64,000 bases of DNA from Nectonema munidae (Eukaryota; Nematomorpha; Nectonematoida; Nectonematidae), in assembly GCA_030549495.1 (NCBI GenBank), contig JAUIRK010000891.1:620001-684000 (forward strand), read 5' to 3'. This document shows positions 11,740 through 23,039 of the stretch, in pieces. The notes beneath the pieces are model-generated. The model worked only from the letters and a program-made list of their open reading frames with translations, had not been told where the DNA came from and did not search any database. Position 1 is the first letter of the stretch, and each line of letters opens with the position of its first letter. Made by a program: the position numbers and the translations under genes.

Positions 11740-12990
11740 CCAATCTGACTCGGAACGAATTAGTTCGTCAAGATGAAGTATGTTTGTTCGTTTCAGTAAG
11801 ACCAAAATAAGGATGAACGGGTGGTGGAAAATTTGTTGTGTTAGTGCAAATCTCTATTACATATGTGATATGAATGAGCATGAAAGGGAAAAGAGAACTT
11901 ACCGATTGCACCAAGTCTGCGCAACTCTTGATTAGGCATGCTCTGGCTTAATTAAAATCAAGTAAAGAGGATGAAGACAGTGATTGAATGAAGGCAAGAA
12001 GAAAAATAACAATAATAATATAAGCGGGTGAATTGTCTTTTCTTTGCACCAAACTCCTCCTTTTCCTCCTCATCCTCCCCAATTTACCTGTTTGTAAAAC
12101 ATATAGAAACAGGCACACTAAAAATGTTCGAGTGTTTTCTCTACTCTATTTATTATCATTGTTGTATTATTATTATTATATGGATGAGGAATAGGAAAGT
12201 GTTTATGCGCTTCACTGCTTCCAAACACAGGATTAAAAGTGGTGCATATGATATGCTTCTTGAATTAGGGAGATATGAGAATATGTATTCTCGCTGATGA
12301 TGAGGTAGGTATATATGGTGGTGTGGTGGTATAGTAACAGGAGCGCTACAATTTTGTTATTTATTGTTAGAAAGATATACCATACCATACCATACCATAC
12401 CATACCCTATACCATACCATACCAATACTACACCAATTTAATAATGACAGTGTGTGCAATTATGGTTCTGGTAGTAGACATAGTCGTAGTAATATCGAAT
12501 AATTGTGAACAAGTTTTGTGAGGTCAGTGTCAACACTGGAAATATTAATTGTGCGCACTCATTCAATGTTCTGTGGGTATCGACTCTATAGTATAGTGGG
12601 TATGGATGTGCTTCATGCCTGCCTCTCTTGTCTCGCCACATCAAAGACACGCCCTGCCCCATTTACACGTCCTCAGCTCTTATCTCACCCTTCACCTCTA
12701 AGGCAAGAAGAACAAAGTGCTCAAGTACAAGAATAAGGGGTGCGGACGTTGTTTGTACAAGCCACTCACAACTCCTTCCACTGATTCCCTCCTGTTACTT
12801 TAAAATGAATGCAAAGTGAGTTTCAAGATGTTAGGACTTGTTGAAAAGGGGTTTTCTTTTAAAGGAAAAATGCTTATCTGATAATAGTTTTTTTTTCTTG
12901 GTATTTTAGAAGTCAAGTTTATTTAGAAATCTTTTGATGAACCCCTATTAAGCTGAATATTTTTAATTCAGCTTCTTGAGCCTTTTTAAA
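11740..12990. other. simple-repeat-rich interval
   Basis: Contains a TACCA repeat, AATAAT runs near 12010 and a less AT-rich stretch at 12500-12790. Open frames on both strands overlap each other there and match nothing I know. This could be the flank of a gene, but I see no supported exon. Confidence 0.35.
12376..12425. repeat. pentanucleotide microsatellite (TACCA)n
   Basis: About nine tandem ATACC/TACCA units with one CCCTATACC interruption. Confidence 0.9.
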
Positions 12991-13000
12991 GAAGTGCCTC

Positions 13001-13214
13001 GGTACTTTCCTGTTATCGCCCCACCACCCCAAAATGAAAAGTCAAATTTTCGAATCAATTTCTTTAAATTTTCCATTTATGGGCTTTTTTTTCTATGAAA
13101 AAGGTTTTGATTAATGATATATAGTAAGTTTAATGTAGGTTAGGTTAAAACAATACAAGAATATTTATCGTGGTAGAAGAGCGATGGGTGGTGGGGCGAT
13201 AACAGGAAAGTACC
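13001..13214. mobile_element. MITE with about 28-bp TIRs and perfect 8-bp TSD
   Basis: Left end GGTACTTTCCTGTTATCGCC, continuing CCACCACCC. The right end is its near-exact reverse. The duplication AGTGCCTC occurs at 12993-13000 and again at 13215-13222 without mismatch. Eight bases fit hAT-like or related superfamilies, but the GGTACT start is not the usual CAG. No coding remains. Confidence 0.85.
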
Positions 13215-13224
13215 AGTGCCTCGT

Positions 13225-14226
13225 AGTAGTTCACCGAAACATATCTAAATAAACTCGACTACAAAAAATAAAACAATTTTTTAAACCTTTTTTCATTATA
13301 AAATAGAGTTTTACTTTTAAATGACGGATATTAGCATACAAATATTGCATAAAGGACTTCGCATAGTAAAGTATACGTTTGCCTGATTTTATCACCATTT
13401 TCTTAAGTTGTACCAGCCTTATCTAAGTGGTTTTAGGTGTTTCCGCTATTTAGCTTCTTTTTTGAAATTTGTTGTCTCTCCTTTCTCTAGATAGACTATG
13501 TGGGTTTTTAACTTCTTGATTCTCAAATAAATAAACCCCAAACTAGAAAATTTGTATTTTTCTTTAGAATTTATAAATTTAGAATAAATGAGGATTACTG
13601 TATCGTTTTTATTGTTTAAACTTTTCAACCAAATTGAAGAGTTATTTGAGAATTTCTTAAGCCTAAAAAGTGAATGTAAAAAATATAAAGTATATCCTCT
13701 TAAATCTAAAAAGTAAGGGGAATGCTCCCTCCCCCCTAAAACAAGGCCCATGGTTGCTAGTATAATTTTATTTTAACTTATATTGTGTTTAACTTCATTC
13801 CGTTATGTCATGGAATGGCGTTACTTATTAAATCATATATTAGGGAGGTCACAAACCTTCGTAATCTCGCGCATCACAAATCTTTTAGTAAAATATTTTT
13901 TTGGACGACTAAATCTAAAATAAAGAAAGATTTAATTTTTTTAGTAAACCTACATTTCAATAAAATATAAATACGGTTAAATGATTAATTACAAACTTTT
14001 GTATTATTTGAATTTTTCAAGACAATTTTATCAAAAAAATCTTAGTGCAGATTTGTTTCGGTTTTTTCATAATAAGTTCATCAATTTAGGTTATTGCACA
14101 GCGAAAAGCTCTTAATCGATATTGAGTTTAATAAGCGAGAAACGAAGAAAATCGCTTTTCACAAAAAACATTGTCAAAAATTGAATTGAATCTTACATTG
14201 CTTTTAACTCAGCATGGTGTATTACT
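13225..14226. other. non-coding interval
   Basis: AT-rich. Two short overlapping frames (13446-13751 minus and 13785-13970 plus) have no family features. Confidence 0.35.
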
Positions 14227-14596
14227 TTATATGGGAATGCAAAATGACATTTGATGAAGGTGAAACAAATTTGGCCTTATATTCCCATCATAAATCAATT
14301 CGAAATTCTTTTTCAATAATTGCAATTTTTGTATAGAAAATTGATCGATTTTTATAAATTTATTATCATTACTTGCATCTCGTTTTTCTGGAGAATGATA
14401 GCTGAAAGTTTCTTTAGTGATTCTAAAGCACAGTTTGGCAACACTTAGCACCTCATCATTAACATTATTTTATCTTATAAACTCATCAAAGTTTGGAAAC
14501 ATAAGATCATGATTATCGAATCGTGTTTGCCAAAATCCTTTATTTTTTTTTGAGTCGACGAAGAATGCTGCTCCCCGAAAGCCTCGATACTTGTGA
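14227..14596 (-). pseudogene. exon-like frame of unknown protein
   Basis: On the minus strand a strong pyrimidine tract ending CTCACTCACAAG (about 14597) could be a splice acceptor. It is followed by one frame reading YRGFRGAAFFVDSKKNKGFW, then FDNHDLMFPNFDEFIR, a TAA, and the same frame again with VAKLCFRITKETFSYHSPEK to 14227. The composition looks protein-like on both sides of the stop, so this is either a terminal exon ending at DEFIR or a longer frame with one nonsense change. I do not recognise the family. It may be host or transposon. Confidence 0.3.
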
Positions 14597-14599
14597 GTG

Positions 14600-15348
14600 A
14601 GGAAGATAAGAAACAAGAAATGATTATAGCATTAGTAGACGAACTTTATTTTGTTTTATGTATAATTTATTTGCAACGAGATGCTTGCGATGTAAAATGA
14701 AGCGTGTTCAAATATTTTTAATGACAAATATCTTTCATCTTCCACACAACTCAACAGAGATCTCCAATCATGTTTACTGCCCCATATGTGCATATTCAAA
14801 TACATTTTTCCTTTTAATTATGCGTTCACGATAGTAGATGAAAAAATCCAGAACTTGTTCCGTGTTTCGCATATTACAAGCTAAAACATGAAGATAATTT
14901 TTCTAAAAAATATTTACTATAATTTTGATTTATATTTTTATAATGTATTTTAAAGTAATGAATCTCTTTTTACTCTTTTAGTATACTTTATATATTTAGC
15001 ATTTCTAATTTATCTTATTTAAAATTAAAGAAATTGAATGGAATAGAATTAGCTATATAAATTTGGTGTTTGAAAAACTCAAATTTCGAAATCTAAAATA
15101 AATTCATCTTCTTTTAATTTAAATTATGTTTCTAAATAAATTATAAGAAAGTTTACAAAGTTGTTTAATAGCAAAATATGATTAGACGATTAAATAAAGG
15201 AGGCGGGAGGTATACTTTCTTCAATCTTTTCAGTGGGTGGGCTGTGGAGTGGGGAATGGGGCAAAAAGATTTTATCACGGACCATGGAGGTAGTTTTGTC
15301 CAAATTGCGGTCCTCGAGCCACATGTACCCCTAAGTAATGTCAAATGG
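14600..15348. other. non-coding interval
   Basis: AT-rich, nothing assigned. The segment 15190-15345 is unusually GC-rich and could belong to the repeat that follows. Confidence 0.35.
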
Positions 15349-15638
15349 GGACTGCTGCATTTTTGAGACAATATGCATTTTAGCATCTTTTGATTTCGAG
15401 TAATATAAAAGAAGACACGATTATAGTCTAACTGTGATTCACGAGCTTTCATTCAAAATACACATCTTAACACATTTTTAGCATATTTTATAATAAATAT
15501 GCTTTATAAGAATACATATATTTTACCAATCTATAATTAATTTTTTTACCTTATTTGACTTCTCTTTATAACAATTATTAATAATAATAGTAAATTAGTA
15601 AAAATAAAACAGACCAAAGTCAAAATTTTGTGTGAAAT
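15349..15638. repeat. dispersed repeat, family C, copy 1
   Basis: Aligns in the same orientation with 34127-34422. Shared blocks include TGCATTTT, AGTAATATAAA, CATCTTAACACATTT and AATGATAATAGTAAATTAGTA-like sequence. No inverted ends seen. The class is unknown. Confidence 0.6.
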
Positions 15639-15639
15639 C

Positions 15640-16707
15640 GGGTTGCTTAGAAAAAGCCCAGTTAATTATGGGATTTTACTTATATAGGGTTTTCATTTTA
15701 TATATTATGAATTAAAACTTTGTTTAATAGAATTATGTTTTTGTATTATAATTTAGGTTTAGTAAAACAATGAATTATTATGCGGCAATCATTTTACGTT
15801 GTGCTATGCATTCTATTTGAATAAACAAGATAAAGGATAACAGAGAAAATGAAAACCTAATTAAACCCCAATCAAATCTAGCTATAATCAGCGCTTTTTT
15901 AAGTTTGTTAGTACAGGGTTGGGTTTGTGTTTCAAAATTTTAAAACTGAAGATTCAGAACTGCTCTAAAAATTTTGGGAGAGAGGAAGTGGTTTGAAGAG
16001 ACATATTTTTTCGTAGCAATATAAAAAGCAACACATATACATATCTTGAAAAGGTTCAGTTTAAATTCATCGCTGTAGATAGGTGAATTTCATTGACAAA
16101 TATTTTTATATACTTTCTCTATAATTTATATTTATATAATATTTATACTTTATAATTTGTGAAACTTTTTTTATTTTATACTTTATTTTTTGAAAAGTTA
16201 CCCATTTTATTATTTCATATTTTATATTATGCAAAATTTAACTTGTTTTTATTTTCAGCTTCTTCGTTATATAAAATTTTGTATATATAAATGATTGAAC
16301 AAATCCATTTTTTTTCATTTTTAATAAATTTTCTTTTTGAAAAATGGTGTAAAATTTATTTTTAGAACAAAACAGACGTATACACACATTGGAAAATTCA
16401 TTAAAAATTTTTTAAGTAATAAAAAAACTGGATATAATTAAATAGTCATATTTTGTAAAAAAATAAATTATATACTAAAAAAATTGGTTCCATGTATAAA
16501 GTATGACAGTTAAGATAAAAAAAATTGGTAAAAGTTATTTCTCCATGAATTTGTGAGTCAATGAATTTACCGGGATGATTATTTTGTCTTAATTTAAGGT
16601 TGTCTGACTATACTACAGGTTACCTGTATGCTTTTTAATAGTGTAAAAATATCAACAAAAAAAAATAAAACATTCAAAAGCATAATTGTAACCATTGAAA
16701 CTTTTAG
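15640..16707. other. non-coding interval
   Basis: Very AT-rich, with no assigned feature. Confidence 0.4.
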
Positions 16708-16840
16708 GTGGCGTGAGTAAGGTTGGTTCGGAGGTTTTGGGTTCGATCCCACATCAAGCCTACTTTCTCAGAGTTCGATAAAATTGGCGCAATTGTGCCT
16801 TCTCGATGAAAACACCCCACGGTACATTTACCTTTACCTT
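16708..16840 (+). repeat. tRNA-derived SINE, family A
   Basis: Head GGCGTGAGTAAGGTTGGTT, B box GGGTTCGATCCC, body GCGCAATTGTGCCTTCTCG, and a tail of repeated TTTACC ending at 16840. This is the best-preserved tail among the five copies. Confidence 0.85.
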
Positions 16841-16963
16841 TTGACTTAGCGAGAAATCGGTATAAATGTATAATAACAATCTTTCAATTATACAGAGAGA
16901 TGAGTAAAAAAGATGGATGTTTCCATCAAAGAAAAACAAATATCGCTTTAACTCATTTTTAAA

Positions 16964-17302
16964 CAGTGATTCTCAACCTTTTTAACAAATGGCCAAATAA
17001 TAACCAATATTGCACTAATTTACGCCACACCAAAATCATAAAATCCATTTTTATAAAAAGCATTTTGTAATTAACTCTCGAATATTATTATAGTTACTTA
17101 AACTGATTCCAAAGTACTGCATATATATCATAAAATTAATAAATCATATTATTCATAAAAAATAATACATCGATAAATTTGCGAAATTATGACTGTTTGA
17201 ATATGATATTTTTCTTCAAATTTGGCATGTGGGCCGCAAAACAAGAGGTTGAGAGGTTGAGAGGCCGCATGATGCTCTCAGGACCACGGTTAAGAACCAC
17301 TG
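16964..17302. mobile_element. hAT MITE (Charlie-like ends)
   Basis: Left end CAGTGATTCTCAACCTTTTT. The right end, read in reverse, is CAGTGGTTCTTAACCGTGG. The flanks TTTTAAA and TCTTAAA suggest a 7-8 bp duplication with one mismatch. There is a duplicated GAGAGGTT word inside near 17250. Non-coding. Confidence 0.7.
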
Positions 17303-17309
17303 TCTTAAA

Positions 17310-18034
17310 TAAATTTCTGAGAAAAGATTTCGTTAAGTTATTGAGGATTACGGCGTAAGAAGTAAATGATAGATGAATTTAGAATGCACAAATTTTCTGC
17401 TTACGATAGTGTTGTCTAAGGTTCATGTCCGAATTGTAGCAGATATTTGTCTGAGTTATTTAATTTGAAATCTGCGGTTCTAGAGGACAGCTAACTACAG
17501 CTGTTATTGAAGGTAGTTTCTAATTTGTTGAGAAAACAAATGCGTACCTCCCACTGCAATGTTGTATGATGTTTGAAAGATGTTGATGGGGTAAAAGATA
17601 TAGTGACATTTACAAGACTCAAAATATTAGCCAACTGTTATTCTAGGCGCCCTATTTCTTGCACCATCTTATACTTGCCGCATTTCTATACTTACATTCG
17701 TTTAGTTCGGGGATGTTCAAACCTTGGTCCCCGACCGCATTGCCCCTCGTTTAATCTTTTTATGTTGGCCATGTATGATTCAAGCTTTGAGGATTCTAAA
17801 GCTTAGTTGAATAATGATTTTTACATTTGTATCAAATGATATTTGTTTAAAGTGTTTACAACACACATATTTAATTTGAGAAAGGACAGAAGTAATTTAA
17901 ATTGCTTTTTGCAAAAATCCTTTCAATTTCTGTTGTTTTGGTTCTCTTGTTTTTGCTCAAATTGATATTTTAAAAGCTATTTTTTACTCACAATTATTGG
18001 TAAGCATTAATTTGTGAAATGTATGTACTTTATT
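17310..18034. other. non-coding interval
   Basis: AT-rich. A hAT-like sequence at 17706 (GGGGATGTTCAAACCTTGGT) has no partner. Confidence 0.35.
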
Positions 18035-18495
18035 CAGTGGCGTAACCATGAGAATTACCGCTCGGGGCGGATCATAAATTTATCGCCCCTTTTTATTTAA
18101 AAAAAATTAGTTAAAAACGCATAAAACATTATTTATTTATAAATTAGTTTTATATAAATGCTTATAATAGAAAATAATGCTTTAATATGAAAATAAAAAA
18201 AACTGAAAAATTTATTTAATTACATACAAATATTCATTTTCAACTTTTTATAGATGAACTTTTCTAGCTTTTTTGTTAGCAAACTCTTCAATAACTTCGT
18301 CAAAAACTTTTTTCAGGTCTCAGATTTGTTGTGTATGCATGTTTTTTGTGTTTGTCAAATGAAAATCTCTTATAACACAAACTGTTATAAAGATCTTAAC
18401 ATCATATTGATTGCAATATATGAGTGATTTCAAAATATGCCGCCCCTAAAAATGTGCCGCCTGGGGCGGACCACCTCCACCTAGTTACGCCACTG
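18035..18495. mobile_element. hAT MITE with TIRs and 8-bp TSD
   Basis: Left end CAGTGGCGTAACCATGAG. The right end, read in reverse, is CAGTGGCGTAACTAGGTGG. The flanks ACTTTATT (18027-18034) and AGTTTATT (18496-18503) differ at one of eight positions. Just inside each end is a CGGGGCGG-type word, also inverted. Length 461 bp. It holds a relic of the transposase C-terminus on the minus strand. Confidence 0.9.
18248..18335 (-). pseudogene. retained C-terminal codons of a hAT transposase
   Basis: The minus strand reads KVFDEVIEEFANKKARKVHL and then a stop at 18248-18250. This is homologous to the NFDEVIDNFAAAKTRKMN end kept in the MITE at 10245, and to ZMYM1/DUF4371-type hAT proteins. An in-frame TGA precedes it, so no independent gene is proposed. 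Confidence 0.6.
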
Positions 18496-18503
18496 AGTTT
18501 ATT

Positions 18504-19740
18504 CCATATCTTAACTTGTTATTCGAAACGACTGATTTTTATATAAAATAATTGAAGACACAAAAAATTAACATATATGTAGTCCTAATTATTTAATTTT
18601 TGAGTCATTTTTTGTTCACGAAACTTAATTAAAAAGATAATGTATCTAATGAAGCGTTTTAAAAGTTCTTTATAAATTCAAAATGTAGAATTAAATTAAA
18701 TGAAATTCTATCAATATAAAATTCAAATAAGATTCGGTTGTTGGGATTAATTATTTTCAATTTTCCATCGACAGGAAAAACGAGTTTCGTCCACAGCCAA
18801 ACAAAATTTGTGTTGACCACTAAGCAATTTAATTGGTTTTTTTTTATTTTAGTTTATAATAGTTATTTATATTACTAAGACGTTATTCTTTAAGTAAATA
18901 ATAGACGCAACCTTGTATAACCATATCTTCTTCTATATGAATAACATAAAAATGCCAGAGGAAAATTGCAAAAGAAAAGTATTGTCATAAGCAGTAGTTC
19001 CAAAACTTTTTTAACTTGTTACCCAATTTAACGTGCCCCATTAAGCATGTTACATCTTTCAAAAAATGTTTTCTACATAGATATATATGACTAAATGAAA
19101 ACACTAGAAATATTTTATATTTATTGTATTCGAACATTGTTACAGTTTAGTTTACAACATTACATACTAAGACTATTTTGACATTAATTCTAACGCCATT
19201 TGCCGCAATATTTTCATAATTTTCAGAATTATTCACTACTTTTTCTCTGAACCCTCCCCCCCCCCATTTCCCTCGAAAAATTGTTAAATTACCTCCAAAG
19301 GATAATTTACCCCCATTTTGGAAAACTCTGGTTATAAGTCACATTAATTTTAATAAATTTTGTCTTGATAAAGTTTTGTATTAAAACTTTTAATTTTAAA
19401 CTTTTCAAAAAATGATCACCATAATTGAGGCTCAATAAGGGTATACTAATAGTTTGCTATTCGGAAATCAGAGAAAAAAGTTGAATATCTCTCGTTTAGT
19501 TAGACGTATCAATGTAAGCATTTGGGTATAAAACTTTAAAATTCATTATATAAATTGATGATATTCGTAGGGATATTATGTCGAAAAATAAGGTTATAGA
19601 TTAAAAATAAAAAAAGCTTTAAAAACTTTTTAAAAACTTATGTAATATCAAAATTTATTCTTTATAAAAATATAATAGAAATATGGAGCTTAAAAACTCG
19701 CTCTCGGAAAACTCTCGAAAATTGTCTCTCAAATTCACAA
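18504..19740. other. non-coding interval
   Basis: AT-rich, with a short C run near 19258. No gene seen. Confidence 0.4.
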
Positions 19741-19877
19741 AAATAGTTGTGTATATTCATTAAGGTTTATAAGATACTTAAACTTATGGGTTGTTATTCT
19801 CAACAAGGTTTATTAAAATATTTAAAAAAAGTTAAGATTACAAAAATTAGCATAAAAATCTATATACACAGATCATA
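19741..19877. repeat. direct repeat, family D, copy 1
   Basis: About 137 bp repeated at 20867-21003 in the same orientation with roughly nine differences in ten matched. Shared core: TTATGGGTTGTTATTCTCAA. Confidence 0.85.
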
Positions 19878-20316
19878 AATAACAAAGCTTTAAATAGTGG
19901 AAAAATGATCATGTCGTTTAAAAGACCTTTAGAAAAGCAAATAAAATGTATAATTGCTTGCTTGAAATTAATTGAGACATGATATTTAGTTTAAGTATAC
20001 AAAAATAGTAAACGATTTTGAGTAGAAAATATATGAGACCTTGGTCTCAAAACATTCGTTCTCAGAAAACAGGTCTCTCAGTTGACTATATAACTCGTGG
20101 GATCTATTATATTTGAGTTATTTTTGAATTGAATTTGAGTAGCATAAAACTATTATATTTATTTATAGTTACCATTATAACGAACTAACTAATTAATAAT
20201 TGGCTTGAGATCCAGTTTTCTGAGTCAGAATTTTCTATTCTGAGCTTTCTGTGACCGATTCTTCTGGCCACCAGATATTATAACTGCGTAAATGTAAAAA
20301 AGATGAAATTGTTTTT

Positions 20317-20470
20317 TCAAAAAGTTTCACTTAACATTGGGAGTGTGTTTGCTTCGAATTCAGCATTATAACTTCTTTGCTCATATTTCGATTCAATATC
20401 TTTAATTGCGGCAGACATAATTTCATGGTATGGAATCGGAAAGGAACCCGAATAAATTGGGAGTGGACTA
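20317..20470 (-). CDS. possible terminal exon of an unknown gene
   Basis: On the minus strand a frame opens after an AG at 20471-20472 (GAAGATTAAG) and reads SPLPIYSGSFPIPYHEIMSA, then AIKDIESKYEQRSYNAEFE, to a TGA at 20317-20319. About 50 codons, with mixed, protein-like composition that stands out in AT-rich surroundings. The upstream pyrimidine tract is poor, there is no family match, and no partner exon was found, so this is a guess at an exon rather than a gene. Confidence 0.3.
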
Positions 20471-20693
20471 CTTAATCTTCTTCCTCAACGATCCTTCTCA
20501 TTAAAAAATACACTCAAGCTTTCAAAAATATTTCCAAACTTTTTTTGTAGAGAGTTCATTTAGATTTTGTCAACAAGTCGTTTTTGAAACTTGACTTACT
20601 ATATGCATTCTATGAAATTAAATGTTATTTTAATTATAATTGACTGTACACACATGTTCGATTGAAATTTGGTGTTTTAAGATTCTTCATAGG

Positions 20694-20731
20694 GGGAGGG
20701 GAGGGGGGGGGAGGGGAGGGGAGACCTTCCC
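20694..20731 (+). repeat. G-rich tract
   Basis: Runs of GGGG/GGGGGG separated by single A. It could form a G-quadruplex. No gene context. Confidence 0.7.
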
Positions 20732-20866
20732 GCTTTTTTAAATCGAAAATTGGGATTATAATTTACAGATCTTATTTTTCACAATATTATTCATATTTTT
20801 CTGCAAAAAATGTTTCTTAGGTTGCCAACATCATAAAAATTTTAATACTATTTTATTAGAAATTTG

Positions 20867-21003
20867 AAATAGTTGTGTATATTCATTAAATTTTATATGA
20901 TACTTAAACTTATGGGTTGTTATTCTCAACAAGGCTTAATAAAATGTTTTAAAAAAGTTAAGATTACAAAAATTAGCATAAAAGTATATATACACTGATC
21001 ATA
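20867..21003. repeat. direct repeat, family D, copy 2
   Basis: Second copy of 19741-19877, 1.1 kb downstream. Flanking sequences differ, so the unit is sharply bounded. Confidence 0.85.
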
Positions 21004-21795
21004 ATATTTTTTATAAAAAAAATAAAAATTTAGTATATTCAACAATTTCTTTATTATAAACCAAACATGTTTTATTTAGCAGCCTTCAAAATGTGTCGTA
21101 TAGTTTCAAATTCATAACATCTTTTTTACCATACGAAAAATTCTATTAAACTGAGCTTTTGGAAGAAATTTTTATAAAATAAAAAATATATTGTTTACAC
21201 AAATAGAAAAAAAGATTTTTTTATAATTTTTTAAAATTAGGATTTTGACTAAAATTTTTATCGCGGAAGCGAGAATCGGTTTGGTGTTTTTAAATCAGTA
21301 AAATCCAGCTAAAATCCGGTTGGCTGAGATTTATGCGTAACATTCAAAGTGAAATATAAATAAATCTTATTGGTGCATAAAAGAGGTTGGAGTCTAACGG
21401 GCACGTCTATGGTTTTTGTACACTTTTAAGTTTTTTCAGCAATGAGAGCAGGCTCTCAATTCTTTAGGTAAAAGACTAAGGCAGATGTTCACAAAGTGGG
21501 TTCCACAGAACTGTTAAGTTCTCAAAAAGAAGTTAAGTTTCGCAAAAGGGGGCACTGAAAGAAAATAGTTATTCTAACAAATCTAACTTGGTTCTTATTT
21601 TACAAGCTGATAGACTACGCAACTGCATTTTGATGACTATAATGTATAATATTATATATAAACACATCTTGTAAAACCAAAAGAGGCTGGACAGGAGAGA
21701 CAATCTCTGAGAATTTTTAGACGCTATCTACCAAAACCATAAAGGTATAAAGACGTGCGAAACAACCCCTTAAACATTTAGGCATGAAAATACTT
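21004..21795. other. non-coding interval
   Basis: AT-rich. A hAT-like GTTCACAAAGTGGGTTCC near 21487 has no partner. Confidence 0.35.
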
Positions 21796-21886
21796 GACGA
21801 TGAAAATACCGACGATGTATTGAATCACGATGAATTTACTATGCGATGAAATTACCACGATGAAATTAGGGCGATGAAATTACAGT
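21796..21886 (+). repeat. short tandem repeat, CGATGAAATTAC unit
   Basis: Six degenerate copies of a 14-17 bp unit, from GACGATGAAAATACC to GCGATGAAATTACAG. The last three are nearly identical. Confidence 0.8.
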
Positions 21887-21889
21887 GAA

Positions 21890-22422
21890 CCTAGAAAAAT
21901 ACATTTTGAGAAATTGAAACTTTTTCTTTTCCGGCAATTTAGTTAAAACAACAAGAACTTTTCCTCTGTACTTAGTTTTGAAATTAGTGCATGCATCCGC
22001 TTCTTCTGAGTTGCAAGAGCCAACAAAAAGAAAAAGCTACAATTTTTTAAATATAAATTAGTTCTTCCCACATATACACAAAATTTCTAAAAACACTAAT
22101 GTCAACTTCTCTAAAATAGATTTAATATGGACACATAAATAATAGTTATAATTCGATATAATACGACATAGAAATTTAAATGTTTGCGCTACCACTTTAC
22201 TAACGTTGTTTTGTGAAGTTGTGTTTTTTCAGTAAAGAGGAAAAAGAAAAATGTAGCATGTAAAGAATTTGAGTGTACCCAGTTGAATAATTTCAATTGC
22301 TTTAAAAAATAGTTATTATAACTGAATTGTGAAAAGAAAATTAGATTTGCAAAAAGAAAATTGATTTGTAAAAAGAGAAAATAGAATTAAAAAGGGTATA
22401 TCTAACTAACTAATTGTTAAAA
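21890..22422. other. non-coding interval
   Basis: AT-rich. The purine-rich words at 22320-22410 echo those at 1230-1310. Confidence 0.35.
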
Positions 22423-22736
22423 GGGACTTACTTCCAATTTTTAAAGAGTAAAAGAAATCCTGTAAAAAGTATATTTGTACAGTCAAAAGTTTTAGTGGAA
22501 CTAAAGTAGAGAATGTTCTTCTTGTCAAAATGAAAAATGGTATAGCTCTTCAGCTTATACTTGATTATTATTATTTAAATGCTCAATTATTTTAGGTTGC
22601 AATTCAGAAAAACAATTTTAAGTTTTAATTCAGAATAAAAATCCTCTTACAACAATTGACACTACACTTAAGACTCCTCACTCTTTTAATATTTATATTA
22701 TTAAAGAGTAGAAGTTAAATGAACCTCCTCTCTTGG
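22423..22736. repeat. 314-bp duplicated block, copy 1
   Basis: Almost identical to 24624-24936 in direct orientation. I count about six differences. Both copies start at GGGACTTACTTCCAATTTTT and stop at CCTCCTCTCTTGG. Confidence 0.95.
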
Positions 22737-23030
22737 CTCTTCAACGCATAGGCAATGCATGCCGTAATAATAATACTTATTATCTTTATGAAAGTTTTGA
22801 ACGAGTTTCTTGAATTGCACTGTTACGAGATGTAAAATGGCAGTTGCTAGAAAAGTGTCTTTCACGCTGCTTAACCTAAATCTGTAAGTCGACAAATTCT
22901 CTGCACGCTCTTCGATAAGGAGAGAAAGTCTCTTCTCTTTTAAGTAAGTTTCTTTCTTTATCACTGGAAGTTGTGTAGCTTTAATCATTATCTCTCTTAT
23001 TCTAGCTCTATTTCCAGGCTTTAAGTACAT
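22701..23030 (-). CDS. unrecognised 109-codon open frame
   Basis: Starts MYLKPGNRARIREIMIKA and includes KRLSLLIEERAENLSTYRF and LATAILHLVTVQFKKLVQNF. It ends inside the duplicated block (22701-22736), so its last 12 codons also exist at 24.9 kb without the rest. Base composition is less AT-rich than around it. There is no known domain or signal peptide, and no splice partner was found. It may be a host exon, a transposon relic or chance. Confidence 0.3.
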   Translation of the reverse strand: MYLKPGNRARIREIMIKATQLPVIKKETYLKEKRLSLLIEERAENLSTYRFRLSSVKDTFLATAILHLVTVQFKKLVQNFHKDNKYYYYGMHCLCVEEPREEVHLTSTL

Positions 23031-23039
23031 GTTTTATAA

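Noticed and set aside
12438-12819. Overlapping frames in the less AT-rich stretch
   Set aside because: Both strands are open by composition. There are no start or splice signals and no family match.
16708-16840. tRNA genes at the GGTTCGATCC sites
   Set aside because: The B box is present but no acceptor stem or anticodon arm can be folded, and the same head is followed by a common SINE body in several places.
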